From the NCBI RefSeq assembly GCF_009765225.1, contig NZ_VMSF01000001.1, positions 62,001 through 126,000 of the forward strand: 64,000 bases of DNA, given 5' to 3'. The notes beneath the pieces were generated by a model. It saw only the letters and a list, made by a program, of their open reading frames with translations. It ran no database searches and was not told where the DNA came from. Positions 17,914 through 25,663 of this stretch are shown one piece after another. The stretch is from Leifsonia sp. AG29 (GTDB lineage Bacteria; Actinomycetota; Actinomycetes; Actinomycetales; Microbacteriaceae). Each line of letters starts with the position of its first letter. Position 1 is the stretch's first letter. A program made the position numbers and the translations under genes.

Positions 17914-18051
17914 TCTTGCTGGCCGGGCGGAGTCGGTTTCCGTCGCGACCCTCAGGTCTTCCTGCAGCCGGGTGACGAGGTCGCGGTGGAGGTTGAGGGC
18001 GTGGGCAGGATCGACAGTCGAGTCGTGGCGGAGGGCGTCCGAGGCGGCTAG
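17914..18051 (+). pseudogene. Fumarylacetoacetate hydrolase-family C-terminal remnant
   Basis: In one plus-strand frame the sequence reads GGVGFRRDPQVFLQPGDEV, then AVEVEGVGRIDSRV and a stop at 18051. This is the C-terminal signature of FAH-family hydrolases (G-x-G-F-x-R-x-P-x-x-F-L-x-P-G-D-x-V). A stop at 17911 closes the same frame upstream, and the preceding T-G-T-P motif is broken by a frameshift or deletion. Only about 45 of the usual ~280 residues remain, and the short stretch back to 17789 holds no more of it. Confidence 0.65.
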
Positions 18052-18072
18052 GTGCGGTTCTACTGCGAAGCC

Positions 18073-19071
18073 TTAGCGACCTTCGGGTCGATGGAGTCGT
18101 TCCGCAGTGCGGTTGATGAGCGCCGTGACGGCTTCGCTCAGTTCGGCAGGGCTGTTGATGATGAAGGGAGCGTCGATGCTCACGATGGCTGCGGCGACCC
18201 AGTCGAGCCGCTCCGCACGCAGGCGGACGCGCCGCCATTCTTCGGCGGCCTTGCCCGAGGGGGCTTCGGCTCCGGCGTCGCGGACCTCAGCAACATTGGC
18301 AGGAAGGTGGGACCGGATCCGGCTGTCGGTCGCCCGCACAAGGAGCGATACTTCGTATCGCCACGGGGTGCGGGACAGGGATTGCTGCACTTGGCGTGTC
18401 GGGTCGAACTGCTCGGGCACGGTGAAGTGCCCTGGCGCGACTTCGACGCGCTGGATGCGGTCGATCCTGAATGTGCGAAGCTGCCCGCTGGAGAGGTCCG
18501 GGCCGGTCACGTACCAGTTGCCGCCGTGCGCCACGATTCCCCAGGGAAGAATCGTGCGGGAGCTGATGTGATCGCTGCGGTTGCGGTACTCGATATCGAG
18601 CGGGCGGTGATCGTATGCCGCTTCGGCGACGGTCAGGAGGACCGGAGACGCCGCAGTGCCGTCTTCCGCGGCCGCCACGGGTCGCGCACTCGTTTCGAGA
18701 AGGGCTCGGACGCGCCGCTCGAGCGCTGCCGGGAGCACCCTGCGGATCTTGGAGACGGCGGTCTCCGTCGCTTCTGTCTCACCCTGCAGGCCGATGTGGA
18801 CCGCGGTCGTGAGGCTGACCATCGTGACGACCGCCTCGTTCTCGGTCAGCATCAATGGCGGGAGTCGGTGACCCGCCCCGATCCGATAGCCGCCATAGCG
18901 GCCTCGGATCGTCTCCACCGGGATCTCGAGGTCGGCGAGGTGGCCGATGTAGCGACGCACGGTCCGCTCGTCGACATCGAGCCGGGTCGCGAGTTCCTTG
19001 ACCGTGAAGACGCGGCCGGTCTGCAACAGGTCGAGGAGCGCGAGCACCCGGGCAGTTGGGCGGCTCATCAC
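18073..19071 (-). CDS. WYL-domain transcriptional regulator with N-terminal HTH
   Basis: A 332-residue regulator. Residues ~8-60 form a DeoR/HTH_11-type winged helix (LALLDLLQTG...LATRLDVDERTVRRYI, then RGRYGGYRIGAG). A WYL domain follows at ~140-220 (RPLDIEYRNRSD, then WYVTGPDL), and a WCX-like C-terminus ends the protein. WYL regulators sense small ligands or nucleic acids; the ligand here is unknown. It is divergent from a VOC protein gene across an 85-bp gap that holds a 7-bp-arm palindrome (19086-19106), so it probably autoregulates and controls the VOC gene. Confidence 0.88.
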   Translation of the reverse strand: MMSRPTARVLALLDLLQTGRVFTVKELATRLDVDERTVRRYIGHLADLEIPVETIRGRYGGYRIGAGHRLPPLMLTENEAVVTMVSLTTAVHIGLQGETEATETAVSKIRRVLPAALERRVRALLETSARPVAAAEDGTAASPVLLTVAEAAYDHRPLDIEYRNRSDHISSRTILPWGIVAHGGNWYVTGPDLSSGQLRTFRIDRIQRVEVAPGHFTVPEQFDPTRQVQQSLSRTPWRYEVSLLVRATDSRIRSHLPANVAEVRDAGAEAPSGKAAEEWRRVRLRAERLDWVAAAIVSIDAPFIINSPAELSEAVTALINRTAERLHRPEGR

Positions 19072-19085
19072 CGCAGTTTATCTAT

Positions 19086-19106
19086 ACCGGACTGATTGTG
19101 TCCGGT
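19086..19106. promoter_or_regulatory. Palindromic operator between WYL regulator and VOC gene
   Basis: ACCGGAC and GTCCGGT form perfect 7-bp arms separated by 7 bp (TGATTGT). The site starts 15 bp before the WYL regulator start and lies about 50 bp before the VOC start, positioned to control both. Confidence 0.7.
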
Positions 19107-19156
19107 TTGGCCCGTACCGTCATCAAAGAAATCACCCCCCCGAACAAGGAGATCCC

Positions 19157-19534
19157 GTGAACTTCGCATCCATCCGCATCATCACCTCGGACGTCGACCA
19201 GCTGGCCGCCTTCTACGGTCGGCTGACGGGACTGGAGGTGCTGCGCCCGAACCCGCTCTTCGCTCAGATTCCCGGACCCACGGGGCTTATTGCGATCGCA
19301 AGCGACAAGACCGTACCGGCCATGTCCCCCGCCGATCTCAGCGCCGCGGCGAACCGCAGCGTGATCATCGAATTCCTCGTCGACGACGTCGACCGCCTCA
19401 TTCAGGGTCTCTCACTCGGCGAGGGCGAACTGGTGATGGAGCCCCGCACAATGCCCTGGGGAAACCGGTCCGCCCTGGTGCGGGACCCTGACGGTAACCT
19501 GGTCAACCTGTACGCGCCGCCGTCGACCAACTAG
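19157..19534 (+). CDS. VOC (glyoxalase/bleomycin-resistance) family protein
   Basis: A 125-residue vicinal-oxygen-chelate protein. It shows the paired beta-alpha-beta-beta-beta pattern: SIRIITSDVDQLAAFYGRLTGLEVL at the start, and LVRDPDGNLVNLYAP at the end, where the final DPDGN-x4-Y segment is the family hallmark. Family members bind metal and act on small electrophiles or bind drugs; the substrate is unknown. The GTG at 19157 follows an ACAAGGAG ribosome-binding site by 5 bp, whereas the frame upstream runs through the operator. It is the target gene of the divergent WYL regulator. Confidence 0.85.
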   Translation: MNFASIRIITSDVDQLAAFYGRLTGLEVLRPNPLFAQIPGPTGLIAIASDKTVPAMSPADLSAAANRSVIIEFLVDDVDRLIQGLSLGEGELVMEPRTMPWGNRSALVRDPDGNLVNLYAPPSTN

Positions 19535-19606
19535 GACTCGTCGGTTGGGGATGCCCGGAACGCGCCTCCCGCGCAGCCTCGGGCGAGCTCGAGGAGCAGT
19601 CCCTCC

Positions 19607-20296
19607 TCACCACGGCACCGGCCCGGTGCGGTCGAAGAATCCGCCGGTGGGCGTGTCGGGGCCGAGCGTTGCGAGCCGGACGACGGCGTCGGTGCCCTCC
19701 GTGATCGTCTGGGTCCCGGAGTGGCCGTTGAGGTCGGTGGCCGTGTATCCGGGGTCGACGGCGTTGAAGCGGATGTCGGGGAGCGCGTGGGCGTACTGAA
19801 CGGTGAGCATCGTCAGCGCCGACTTCGAGGCGCTGTATGCGGGTGTGACGAACCGTCCCCATTCCGTCGTGGTCACCACGGTGAACGATCCGAGCCCGCT
19901 GGACACGTTGATGACCGACGGCGCGTCGGCCTCGCGGAGCAGAGGGAGGAAGGCGTGGATGACCCGGACGGCCCCGAAGACATTCGTGGCGAAGACCCGT
20001 TCGACGTCGGCAGCGGTGAGGTCGTCCGCGGGAATCCGGCCTCCGGTGATGCCGGCGTTGTTGATGAGCACATCGAGGTGGCCCGAGGCGGCACGCACGG
20101 TGTCGGCCGCGGCGGCCGCGGACTGGTCGTCGGTCACATCGAGCGGGACGAAGCGCGCCCCCAGCGCCTGGGCCGCGGCGGCTCCGCGTTCGCGGTCGCG
20201 CGCGGCGATCCAGACGTCGTGTCCGGCGGCGAGGAGGCGGCGTGCGGTCTCGTGGCCGAGGCCCTTGTTGGCCCCGGTGATCAGTGTGGTTGTCAT
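19607..20296 (-). CDS. SDR family NAD(P)-dependent oxidoreductase
   Basis: A 229-residue classical short-chain dehydrogenase. It has TGANKGLG for cofactor binding at residues ~7-14, NNAG at ~82, a Ser in INVSSGLGS and the catalytic YSASK motif. The substrate is unknown. The ATG at 20296 was chosen because the longer frame runs through the shared promoter and into the divergent regulator gene. It faces the XRE-family gene at 20409 across 112 bp with a CGGTCG/CGACCG palindrome, forming another regulator-enzyme pair. Confidence 0.88.
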   Translation of the reverse strand: MTTTLITGANKGLGHETARRLLAAGHDVWIAARDRERGAAAAQALGARFVPLDVTDDQSAAAAADTVRAASGHLDVLINNAGITGGRIPADDLTAADVERVFATNVFGAVRVIHAFLPLLREADAPSVINVSSGLGSFTVVTTTEWGRFVTPAYSASKSALTMLTVQYAHALPDIRFNAVDPGYTATDLNGHSGTQTITEGTDAVVRLATLGPDTPTGGFFDRTGPVPW

Positions 20297-20312
20297 GTTT
20301 TCATCGTCCGAT

Positions 20313-20326
20313 CGGTCGTTCGACCG
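20313..20326. promoter_or_regulatory. Palindrome between SDR and XRE regulator
   Basis: CGGTCG-TT-CGACCG is a perfect 14-bp inverted repeat 17 bp upstream of the SDR start and 83 bp upstream of the regulator start. It is a candidate operator for the adjacent XRE-type protein. Confidence 0.6.
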
Positions 20327-20408
20327 GGCCAGGCACCACTCGTCCGTGGGACTGGCAGTACCACCCGCGTCCGACGCGCGGAGGAGCAAGAAGGAGCACA
20401 CTGGAGGT

Positions 20409-21272
20409 GTGACGACACGAACCGAACTGGGTGCGGCGGTGCGCGCCTGGCGCGAGAGGGTGAGTCCGCAGGAGGCAGGCCTTCCCGGGGGAGGCGATCG
20501 CCGGGTCCCAGGCCTCCGTCGCGAGGAGTTGGCGCTGCTGGTCGGCATCTCGGTCGACTACCTGGTCAGGTTGGAGCAGGGACGCGCCACCCACCCGTCC
20601 GCGCAGGTGCTCGCCGCTCTGTCTCGCGCGCTTCGTCTGGGAGGGTCGGACCGGGAGACGCTCTATCGGCTCGCGGGGGCGGTGCCTCCACCGTCCGGGT
20701 CGGTCCCTCGTGAGGTGCCGCGCGGCGTCCGGAGGATGCTCGACCGGATGAGCGACACCCCCGTCGCGGTGTTCACGGCAGCGTGGGACATCGTCCAGTG
20801 GAACGCCCTGTGGGCCGAACTGGTCGGCGATCCCGCGGCAATGGACGGCCGAGACCGTAACCTCGTCTGGCGGCATTTCGCCGAGCCGGCGGGTCACCCC
20901 TCCCGTGTCAGAAGGGACCCGGACGAGGAAGACGCGTTCGAGCGCGAGATGGTGTCGGATCTTCGTCGCGCGATGGACCGCTACCCGGATGATCGGGCGG
21001 TCTCCGAGCTCATAGCCGCGCTGATCGAGACGAACCCGCGCTTCGCCGAACGGTGGGCGCGGTTCGAAGGCGTGCCGACGGCTCCGGCGCGCAAGACCAT
21101 CGTTCATCCCGTTCATGGTCCCGTCGAGCTGGACTGCGACGTGCTCACGATCGGCGGCGGAGACCTGCGGATCGTCCTCTATTCGGCTGAGCCCGACTCA
21201 CCCGAGGCTGTCGTGCTCGAGAACCTTCGCTCGGGGGTTCCGGACGTGACGATGAGCTCGCATCGGGGGTGA
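20409..21272 (+). CDS. XRE-family regulator with MmyB-like ligand-binding domain
   Basis: A 287-residue regulator. Residues ~5-80 form an XRE helix-turn-helix (VPGLRREELALLVGISVDYLVRLEQGR, then QVLAALSRAL). The rest is the MmyB-like domain with its typical VQWNALW and FDD-type acidic segments, which in relatives binds fatty-acid-like ligands. This architecture is very common in actinobacteria next to an SDR gene that it controls. The GTG at 20409 follows a GGAGG box closely; the open frame upstream overlaps the SDR gene in antisense and was rejected. Confidence 0.9.
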   Translation: MTTRTELGAAVRAWRERVSPQEAGLPGGGDRRVPGLRREELALLVGISVDYLVRLEQGRATHPSAQVLAALSRALRLGGSDRETLYRLAGAVPPPSGSVPREVPRGVRRMLDRMSDTPVAVFTAAWDIVQWNALWAELVGDPAAMDGRDRNLVWRHFAEPAGHPSRVRRDPDEEDAFEREMVSDLRRAMDRYPDDRAVSELIAALIETNPRFAERWARFEGVPTAPARKTIVHPVHGPVELDCDVLTIGGGDLRIVLYSAEPDSPEAVVLENLRSGVPDVTMSSHRG

Positions 21273-21314
21273 GGGGCTCCTCGCGTACAGCGCGGATTCA
21301 CCCGCGGAGGGGCG

Positions 21315-22193
21315 TCACCCGGCCGCAACCGCCGGCGCCAGCACCTCGCTGCACCAGGTCCGGAAATCCGTCGGGCCGACGTCGGCCTTCTTCCAGTCGG
21401 CGTCGTAGATCCCGTCTGCCTGGGCGGTGAACATCGCCACGGTGTCCTCCACGGCCTGCTCGCTCGCGCCGCGCGAGCGGAGCAGGGCCGCGAAGTCCTC
21501 GGTCGACATCTGGCGGTAGCTGATCGGGCGGCCCAGCGCGTCGCTCATCGTCTGAGCCATCTGGGTGGGCGTCAGGCGGTCGGGTCCGAAAAGCGGCAGG
21601 TCGGACTGCCCTCGCCAGGAAAGATCGGTGAGCAGCTCAGCGGCACGGGCCGCGATGTCTCTCGTCGCTATCGTCGGCAGGGGCTCAGCCGGATTGCAGG
21701 TGAGCGAGAACATCCCGCCGGTGCGGATGGAACTCGCTTGACCGAGGAGGTTCTCCATGTAGAACGGCAGGGAAAGGGCGCGGAACGCCGCCCCCGTCGC
21801 TCGCAGCTCGTCGTCCATCGCGAAGGCTGCTGAAAGGATTCCCGCCGGTTGCGTCCAGCCGTGGCCCGCGCTCGTGATCGAGACGACATGGCCCACGTCA
21901 TGGCGTCTGACGGCGTCTGCGGCGGCGCGGGCGAACCGCAGGTAGTGCGTCATCGCGCTCGGCGCCGATGAGTCGGGCGGCACCAGCCAGAACAGTGCGT
22001 CTGCGCCCGCGAGCGCGCGGTCGAGCACCCGGGGGTCGGCATGGGACCCTTCGACGAGCTCCACCTCTGAAGCGACCTCCTCGCTCAGGCGCGACGAATC
22101 CCGAGCGATGACCCGGACGTCGCTTCCCCGATCGAGCAGGCGGGACACGAGCTGTTTTCCGATGCGCCCGGTGGGCGTCGTGACGGCGATCAT
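21315..22193 (-). CDS. NmrA-like NAD(P)-binding protein (atypical SDR)
   Basis: A 292-residue protein with the NmrA/atypical-SDR pattern. It begins MIAVTTPTGRIGKQLVSRLLDRG (a TGxxGxxG-type nucleotide motif), then has ADALFWLVPPDS, GHVVSITSAGHGWT and FYMENLLGQ, as in NAD(P)H:quinone (QOR2-like) reductases and NmrA-type sensors. There is no YxxxK pair in the classical position, as normal for this class. It lies head to head with a TetR gene at 22281, with a 7-bp-arm palindrome between them, and is the probable target of that repressor. Confidence 0.85.
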   Translation of the reverse strand: MIAVTTPTGRIGKQLVSRLLDRGSDVRVIARDSSRLSEEVASEVELVEGSHADPRVLDRALAGADALFWLVPPDSSAPSAMTHYLRFARAAADAVRRHDVGHVVSITSAGHGWTQPAGILSAAFAMDDELRATGAAFRALSLPFYMENLLGQASSIRTGGMFSLTCNPAEPLPTIATRDIAARAAELLTDLSWRGQSDLPLFGPDRLTPTQMAQTMSDALGRPISYRQMSTEDFAALLRSRGASEQAVEDTVAMFTAQADGIYDADWKKADVGPTDFRTWCSEVLAPAVAAG

Positions 22194-22216
22194 GGACTCT
22201 CCTTCTTCGTATTCGG

Positions 22217-22232
22217 AACCGGAACTCCGGTT
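22217..22232. promoter_or_regulatory. Palindromic operator between NmrA-like gene and TetR
   Basis: AACCGGA-AC-TCCGGTT, perfect 7-bp arms with a 2-bp spacer, sits 24 bp before the NmrA-like start and 49 bp before the TetR start. The length and symmetry fit a TetR dimer site. Confidence 0.7.
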
Positions 22233-22280
22233 ACGGATCAAACCACATCGTTCTCCGTCGGTCAACTAGAGTGAGAGTCC

Positions 22281-22844
22281 ATGGCTCTGGCTGATCGATC
22301 GTTGCGCTCGGACGCGCGCCGCAACCGCGAGATGATCCTGGACGCCGCCAGCGAGCTTTTCGCGGTCGGGGGAGACGGCGTCCAGATGGACGACATCGCG
22401 GCCCGTGCGGGACTCGGTGTCGGCACGCTCTACCGGCATTTCGCCGATAAGCAGGCGCTCCGCGCCGCCATCATCGCGCGCCGGTTCGACGCCGTGACAC
22501 AACTCGCCGAGACGGCGTCCGGCATCGAGGACCCGCTCGTGGCGTTCGAGACTCTGCTCTACGGCTACCTCGAGTCCGCCGAGTCCGATGCGGCGTTCCG
22601 GGTCTCCATCCTGGGCTCGGAGACGCCTGCGTGGGAGACGATCGCGGCGCAGAAGCGCGCGTTCAACCGTGTGGTCGCGGCGGTCGTCGAGCGCGCGGTC
22701 CGCGCCGGGGTCCTCCGCGACGACTTCACGACCGCCGACTTCGTGCTCATCACGCGCGGAGCGATGGCGAACATGGATGTCGACACCGGTTGGCGAAGGT
22801 TCCTGGCATTGCAGCTCGAGGGGATAGCCGCCCCCTCGCGGTGA
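22281..22844 (+). CDS. TetR-family transcriptional regulator
   Basis: A 187-residue TetR repressor. The N-terminal HTH covers ~15-60 (NREMILDAASELFAVGG, then MDDIAARAGLGVGTLYRHFADKQAL). The C-terminal helical domain is of the SbtR/TetR_C_11 type often found next to NmrA-like oxidoreductases. It is divergent from the NmrA-like gene, so control of that gene and of itself is likely. The inducer is unknown. Confidence 0.92.
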   Translation: MALADRSLRSDARRNREMILDAASELFAVGGDGVQMDDIAARAGLGVGTLYRHFADKQALRAAIIARRFDAVTQLAETASGIEDPLVAFETLLYGYLESAESDAAFRVSILGSETPAWETIAAQKRAFNRVVAAVVERAVRAGVLRDDFTTADFVLITRGAMANMDVDTGWRRFLALQLEGIAAPSR

Positions 22845-22882
22845 TCGCCGGACCTCGGGAGCGTCGGTTCGGCAGAGGACGT

Positions 22883-23437
22883 TCAGGGCATCGAAACGAG
22901 TTCCGCGGCAGTCTGGTCGACGGCATCGGCGAGGGGGCGCGACGCGTCGCTCAGCCACTGCTCGAGACCGAGTTCGAACGCGAGCGATGCCAGCCGGCCG
23001 AGGAGGAGCGCTTCGCGAGGGTTCGCGCCTCGGTCGAGGAGCGCCGCGCGAACGGCATCGGCGAGCCGGTCGTACTGGAGGAGCTCGCGCTCCCGGAGCT
23101 GCGACTCCCGCCGGATGATCCGATGGCGCCGAGCTATCGGTTCGCGCAGCGACTCGAGCTCGAGCGCGGCGCCCCGCAGGCCGAATCTGACCAGTTCGCT
23201 CGGGCGCGCGCCGTCGGGGGCGGCGGCGAGCGACGCGCCGACGACCTTCGGGAACTCCCTCTCCCGCAGGAACAGCACATCGCGCTTGTCGGCGAAGTGA
23301 CGGAAGAACGTGCGCGTGGTCAGGCCGGCGCGCTCGACGATCTGCGGAACGGTCGTCTCCTGGTAGCCCTGTTCGTCGAACAGGGCCAGGGCGGACTCCT
23401 CGAGGCGGAGCGCGGCGTTCGGCGACCAGCGGGGCAT
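22883..23437 (-). CDS. TetR-family transcriptional regulator
   Basis: A 184-residue repressor with HTH at ~10-55 (SALALFDEQGYQETTVPQIVERAGLTTRTFFRHFADKRDVLF). The C-terminal domain is helical with several Leu-rich helices. ATG 23437 is preferred: a longer frame would place the start inside the twin palindromes at 23447 and 23477. Those palindromes lie 10 bp upstream of this start, so autorepression plus control of the divergent dehydrogenase is probable. Confidence 0.9.
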   Translation of the reverse strand: MPRWSPNAALRLEESALALFDEQGYQETTVPQIVERAGLTTRTFFRHFADKRDVLFLREREFPKVVGASLAAAPDGARPSELVRFGLRGAALELESLREPIARRHRIIRRESQLRERELLQYDRLADAVRAALLDRGANPREALLLGRLASLAFELGLEQWLSDASRPLADAVDQTAAELVSMP

Positions 23438-23446
23438 GCCTCCATG

Positions 23447-23463
23447 ATGACATGTCGTGTCAT
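23447..23463. promoter_or_regulatory. TetR operator copy 1 (ATGACA-N5-TGTCAT)
   Basis: Perfect 6-bp arms ATGACA and TGTCAT with spacer TGTCG. An identical-arm copy begins exactly 30 bp to the right, so both lie on the same face of the helix. This is strong evidence for cooperative binding by the adjacent TetR protein. Confidence 0.82.
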
Positions 23464-23476
23464 GAGAGGTACAGTG

Positions 23477-23493
23477 ATGACACTGCATGTCAT
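23477..23493. promoter_or_regulatory. TetR operator copy 2 (ATGACA-N5-TGTCAT)
   Basis: The arms ATGACA and TGTCAT recur with a different spacer (CTGCA), and the symmetry extends one more base pair on each side. The conserved arms and variable centre are what is expected of two genuine sites. It overlaps the first possible start codon of the divergent dehydrogenase (23487). Confidence 0.82.
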
Positions 23494-24647
23494 CAAACGA
23501 ACGGACTCCCGTGTCTCTCCCCTCCTCGCCTCCAAACGTCGCCGCCGTGATTGATCGTCCGTTTGCCGACCTGTCCGTGCGCCCGGTCCCGTTCCCCGAG
23601 CCCGCCGCCGGTCAGCTCGCGGTGCGGGTCCGTGCGGTCGCGATCAATCCGCTCGACGCCATCGTGCAGTCCACCGGGAGGCTGATGTACGGCTGGCTCG
23701 ACTACCCGGCGGTGCTCGGGGAGGACGTCGCCGGTGAGGTCGTCGCGGTCGGCGAGGGTGTCGACGCCTTCTCGGTCGGTGATCGTGTCTGCGCCTACGC
23801 GATGGGTATCGAGAAGGGGCGCGATGCTCTGGCGGGAGGCGGTTTCCAGCACTATGTCGCGGTGGAGGCGTCCATGACGGCGCGCCTCCCGTGGGACCTG
23901 TCGTTCACGGAGGCGGCTGTCCTTCCGCTCGCGTTCTCAACCGCAGCGGCGGCGCTCTTCGAGCGCTCGCAGCTCGGGCTGGACCACTCGACCCTGGGCT
24001 CCGCTCCTCCTCGCGACGAGATCGTCGTGATCTGGGGAGGCGCGACATCGGTGGGCGGCAACGCCATCCAACTGGCCAGGGCGGCCGGCTACCGGGTGAT
24101 CACGACCGCGTCTCCCGCCAATCACGATCGGATGCGAGCGCTCGGTGCTGAAGCGGTCTTCGACTACCGCTCCCCGGATGTCGTGCGCGCGATCACCGAA
24201 GCAGTAGGAGGCTCGGCGGTCGCGGGCGTCGTGGCCATCGCTGCGGGGTCAGCCGAGCCTTGCGTGTCCATCGCCGCGCGGACGCGGGCCCGAAGAGTCG
24301 CGCTCACGAGTCCCTCCGTCTCCTTCTACGACCAGCCCCGGCACGGGGGCCTCTCCGTGCGCCGGGCGCGTCTCCTCTCGCGTCTGGTGCTCTCGAACAT
24401 CCGGTTGCAGGCGCAGTGCGCGCTTCACGGGATTCGCGCGCGCTTCGTCTGGGGGAGTTCCATCGCGGACAGCCCCGTCGGGGCGGTCGTGTGGGGTGAG
24501 CACCTGCCGGTGGCGCTGGAAACCGGCGGGCATCGACCCGTCCCGTCGCCTCGGGTGATCGGGAGCGATCTGGGCGCCGCTCAGCGCGGGCTCGACCTGA
24601 TGCGCCAGGGCGTATCCGCTGAGAAGCTCGTGATCGCGCTCGAGTAG
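23487..24647 (+). CDS. Zinc-type alcohol dehydrogenase-like (MDR) oxidoreductase
   Basis: A 386-residue medium-chain dehydrogenase/reductase. The GroES-like N-terminal domain has VGEGVDAFSVGDRVCAYA and the Rossmann domain has VIWGGATSVGGNAIQLARAAGYRVITTASP. The structural and catalytic zinc Cys/His ligands of true alcohol dehydrogenases are absent, so it resembles zinc-independent enoyl/quinone reductases (ToxD-like). The ATG at 23487 lies inside operator copy 2; a GTG at 23511 (MSLPSSPPN) gives a start clear of the operator and may be the real one. Its TetR neighbour is divergent. Confidence 0.85.
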   Translation: MSSNERTPVSLPSSPPNVAAVIDRPFADLSVRPVPFPEPAAGQLAVRVRAVAINPLDAIVQSTGRLMYGWLDYPAVLGEDVAGEVVAVGEGVDAFSVGDRVCAYAMGIEKGRDALAGGGFQHYVAVEASMTARLPWDLSFTEAAVLPLAFSTAAAALFERSQLGLDHSTLGSAPPRDEIVVIWGGATSVGGNAIQLARAAGYRVITTASPANHDRMRALGAEAVFDYRSPDVVRAITEAVGGSAVAGVVAIAAGSAEPCVSIAARTRARRVALTSPSVSFYDQPRHGGLSVRRARLLSRLVLSNIRLQAQCALHGIRARFVWGSSIADSPVGAVVWGEHLPVALETGGHRPVPSPRVIGSDLGAAQRGLDLMRQGVSAEKLVIALE

Positions 24648-24660
24648 ACCGATCCCGCCG

Positions 24661-25542
24661 TCACGGAGCTTCCCGGTGGCGGAGGCTCTCCTCCGCGAAG
24701 TCCGCGATCAGCCGGCGCCGCACGGGATCGCGGAACGCCAGTTGGACCGGAACGCCGATCCGGGGCCGAGTCGGGTGCAGCCGGACCGTCGACGGCGTCA
24801 CGAGCGGGGTCGACGCATAGAGCAGCGTCCAGCACTCGCCTGCCGCCACATGTCCGCTGACGGTGTCCTGCGGCGTCGTGAACGGCGGGCCGGGCAGCGG
24901 CGCGAATCCCGCTGCGGCGCAGGCTTCGAGAATGATCGCGTGGACGCCCGGATTCAGCCTGCCGTCTGCGAGGGAGAGGGGCAGCGCGGCGAGGTCGGCG
25001 AGGTCGATGCTGCCCGACGGGTCGGCCCATCGCGCGGGCACCGCGGCGACCAGGTCGTCCGTCCACAGGTGCCGCACGACGATGCCGTCCCGTCGTTCCG
25101 CAGCGCGGACGAATGCGACGTCCAGGGCGCCGGTCATGAGGTCATCGAGTTTGCGCGCGGTCGCCTTCGAGTCGAAGCGCAGCCGGACATCCGGGTGACC
25201 GGCGCGGAAGGCCCCGAGGATCGCGTCGAGTCGCGGCCCGAGCACATCGCTCGTGCCGATCCGCAGTTCGCCGCGCCGGCCGGCGACGAGATCCGCGGCC
25301 ACTCGCTGCGACTCTTCGGCAGCAGCGAGCACCTTTCTGGCCTGCTTCAAGAAGACGATGCCCTCGGCGGTCAGGCTCACCCGTCGATGGGAGCGGTCGA
25401 ACAACGGGAGGGACAACTCCCGTTCCAGCCTGGCGACCTGCTGGCTCACCGCCGCCTGAACGATGCCCAGGTCCTCCGCCGCCCGACCGAAGTGAAGGGT
25501 CTCGGCCACCGCCACGAAGTACCGGAGCTGACGCAGTTCCAT
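24661..25542 (-). CDS. LysR-family transcriptional regulator
   Basis: A 293-residue LysR protein. The winged HTH occupies ~1-60 (MELRQLRYFVAVAETLHFGRAAEDLGIVQAAVSQQVARLERELSLPLFDR). The C-terminal substrate-binding domain begins around residue 90 (GELRIGTSDVLGPRLDAIL). It is divergent from a quinone-oxidoreductase gene with a perfect palindrome containing T-N11-A in the gap, so activation or repression of that gene is likely. It converges tail to tail with the MDR gene at 23487 with only 13 bp between. Confidence 0.92.
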   Translation of the reverse strand: MELRQLRYFVAVAETLHFGRAAEDLGIVQAAVSQQVARLERELSLPLFDRSHRRVSLTAEGIVFLKQARKVLAAAEESQRVAADLVAGRRGELRIGTSDVLGPRLDAILGAFRAGHPDVRLRFDSKATARKLDDLMTGALDVAFVRAAERRDGIVVRHLWTDDLVAAVPARWADPSGSIDLADLAALPLSLADGRLNPGVHAIILEACAAAGFAPLPGPPFTTPQDTVSGHVAAGECWTLLYASTPLVTPSTVRLHPTRPRIGVPVQLAFRDPVRRRLIADFAEESLRHREAP

Positions 25543-25561
25543 TCGCCCTCCCGCCGGGGAT

Positions 25562-25580
25562 CGATCACGCGGAGTGATCG
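25562..25580. promoter_or_regulatory. LysR box (CGATCAC-N5-GTGATCG)
   Basis: Perfect 7-bp arms around GCGGA. The site contains T65-N11-A77 (25565 and 25577), the classical LysR T-N11-A motif. It is 20 bp upstream of the LysR start. A TTGGTC (25601) / TACCGT (25625) pair with an 18-bp spacer lies just to the right as a possible promoter of the oxidoreductase. Confidence 0.75.
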
Positions 25581-25663
25581 TTCCGATTCCATTCTGGCCC
25601 TTGGTCGGCCGCATCCGGTCTTCTTACCGTGGTCACGCAAACGACAGAAAGGTACGCATCACC

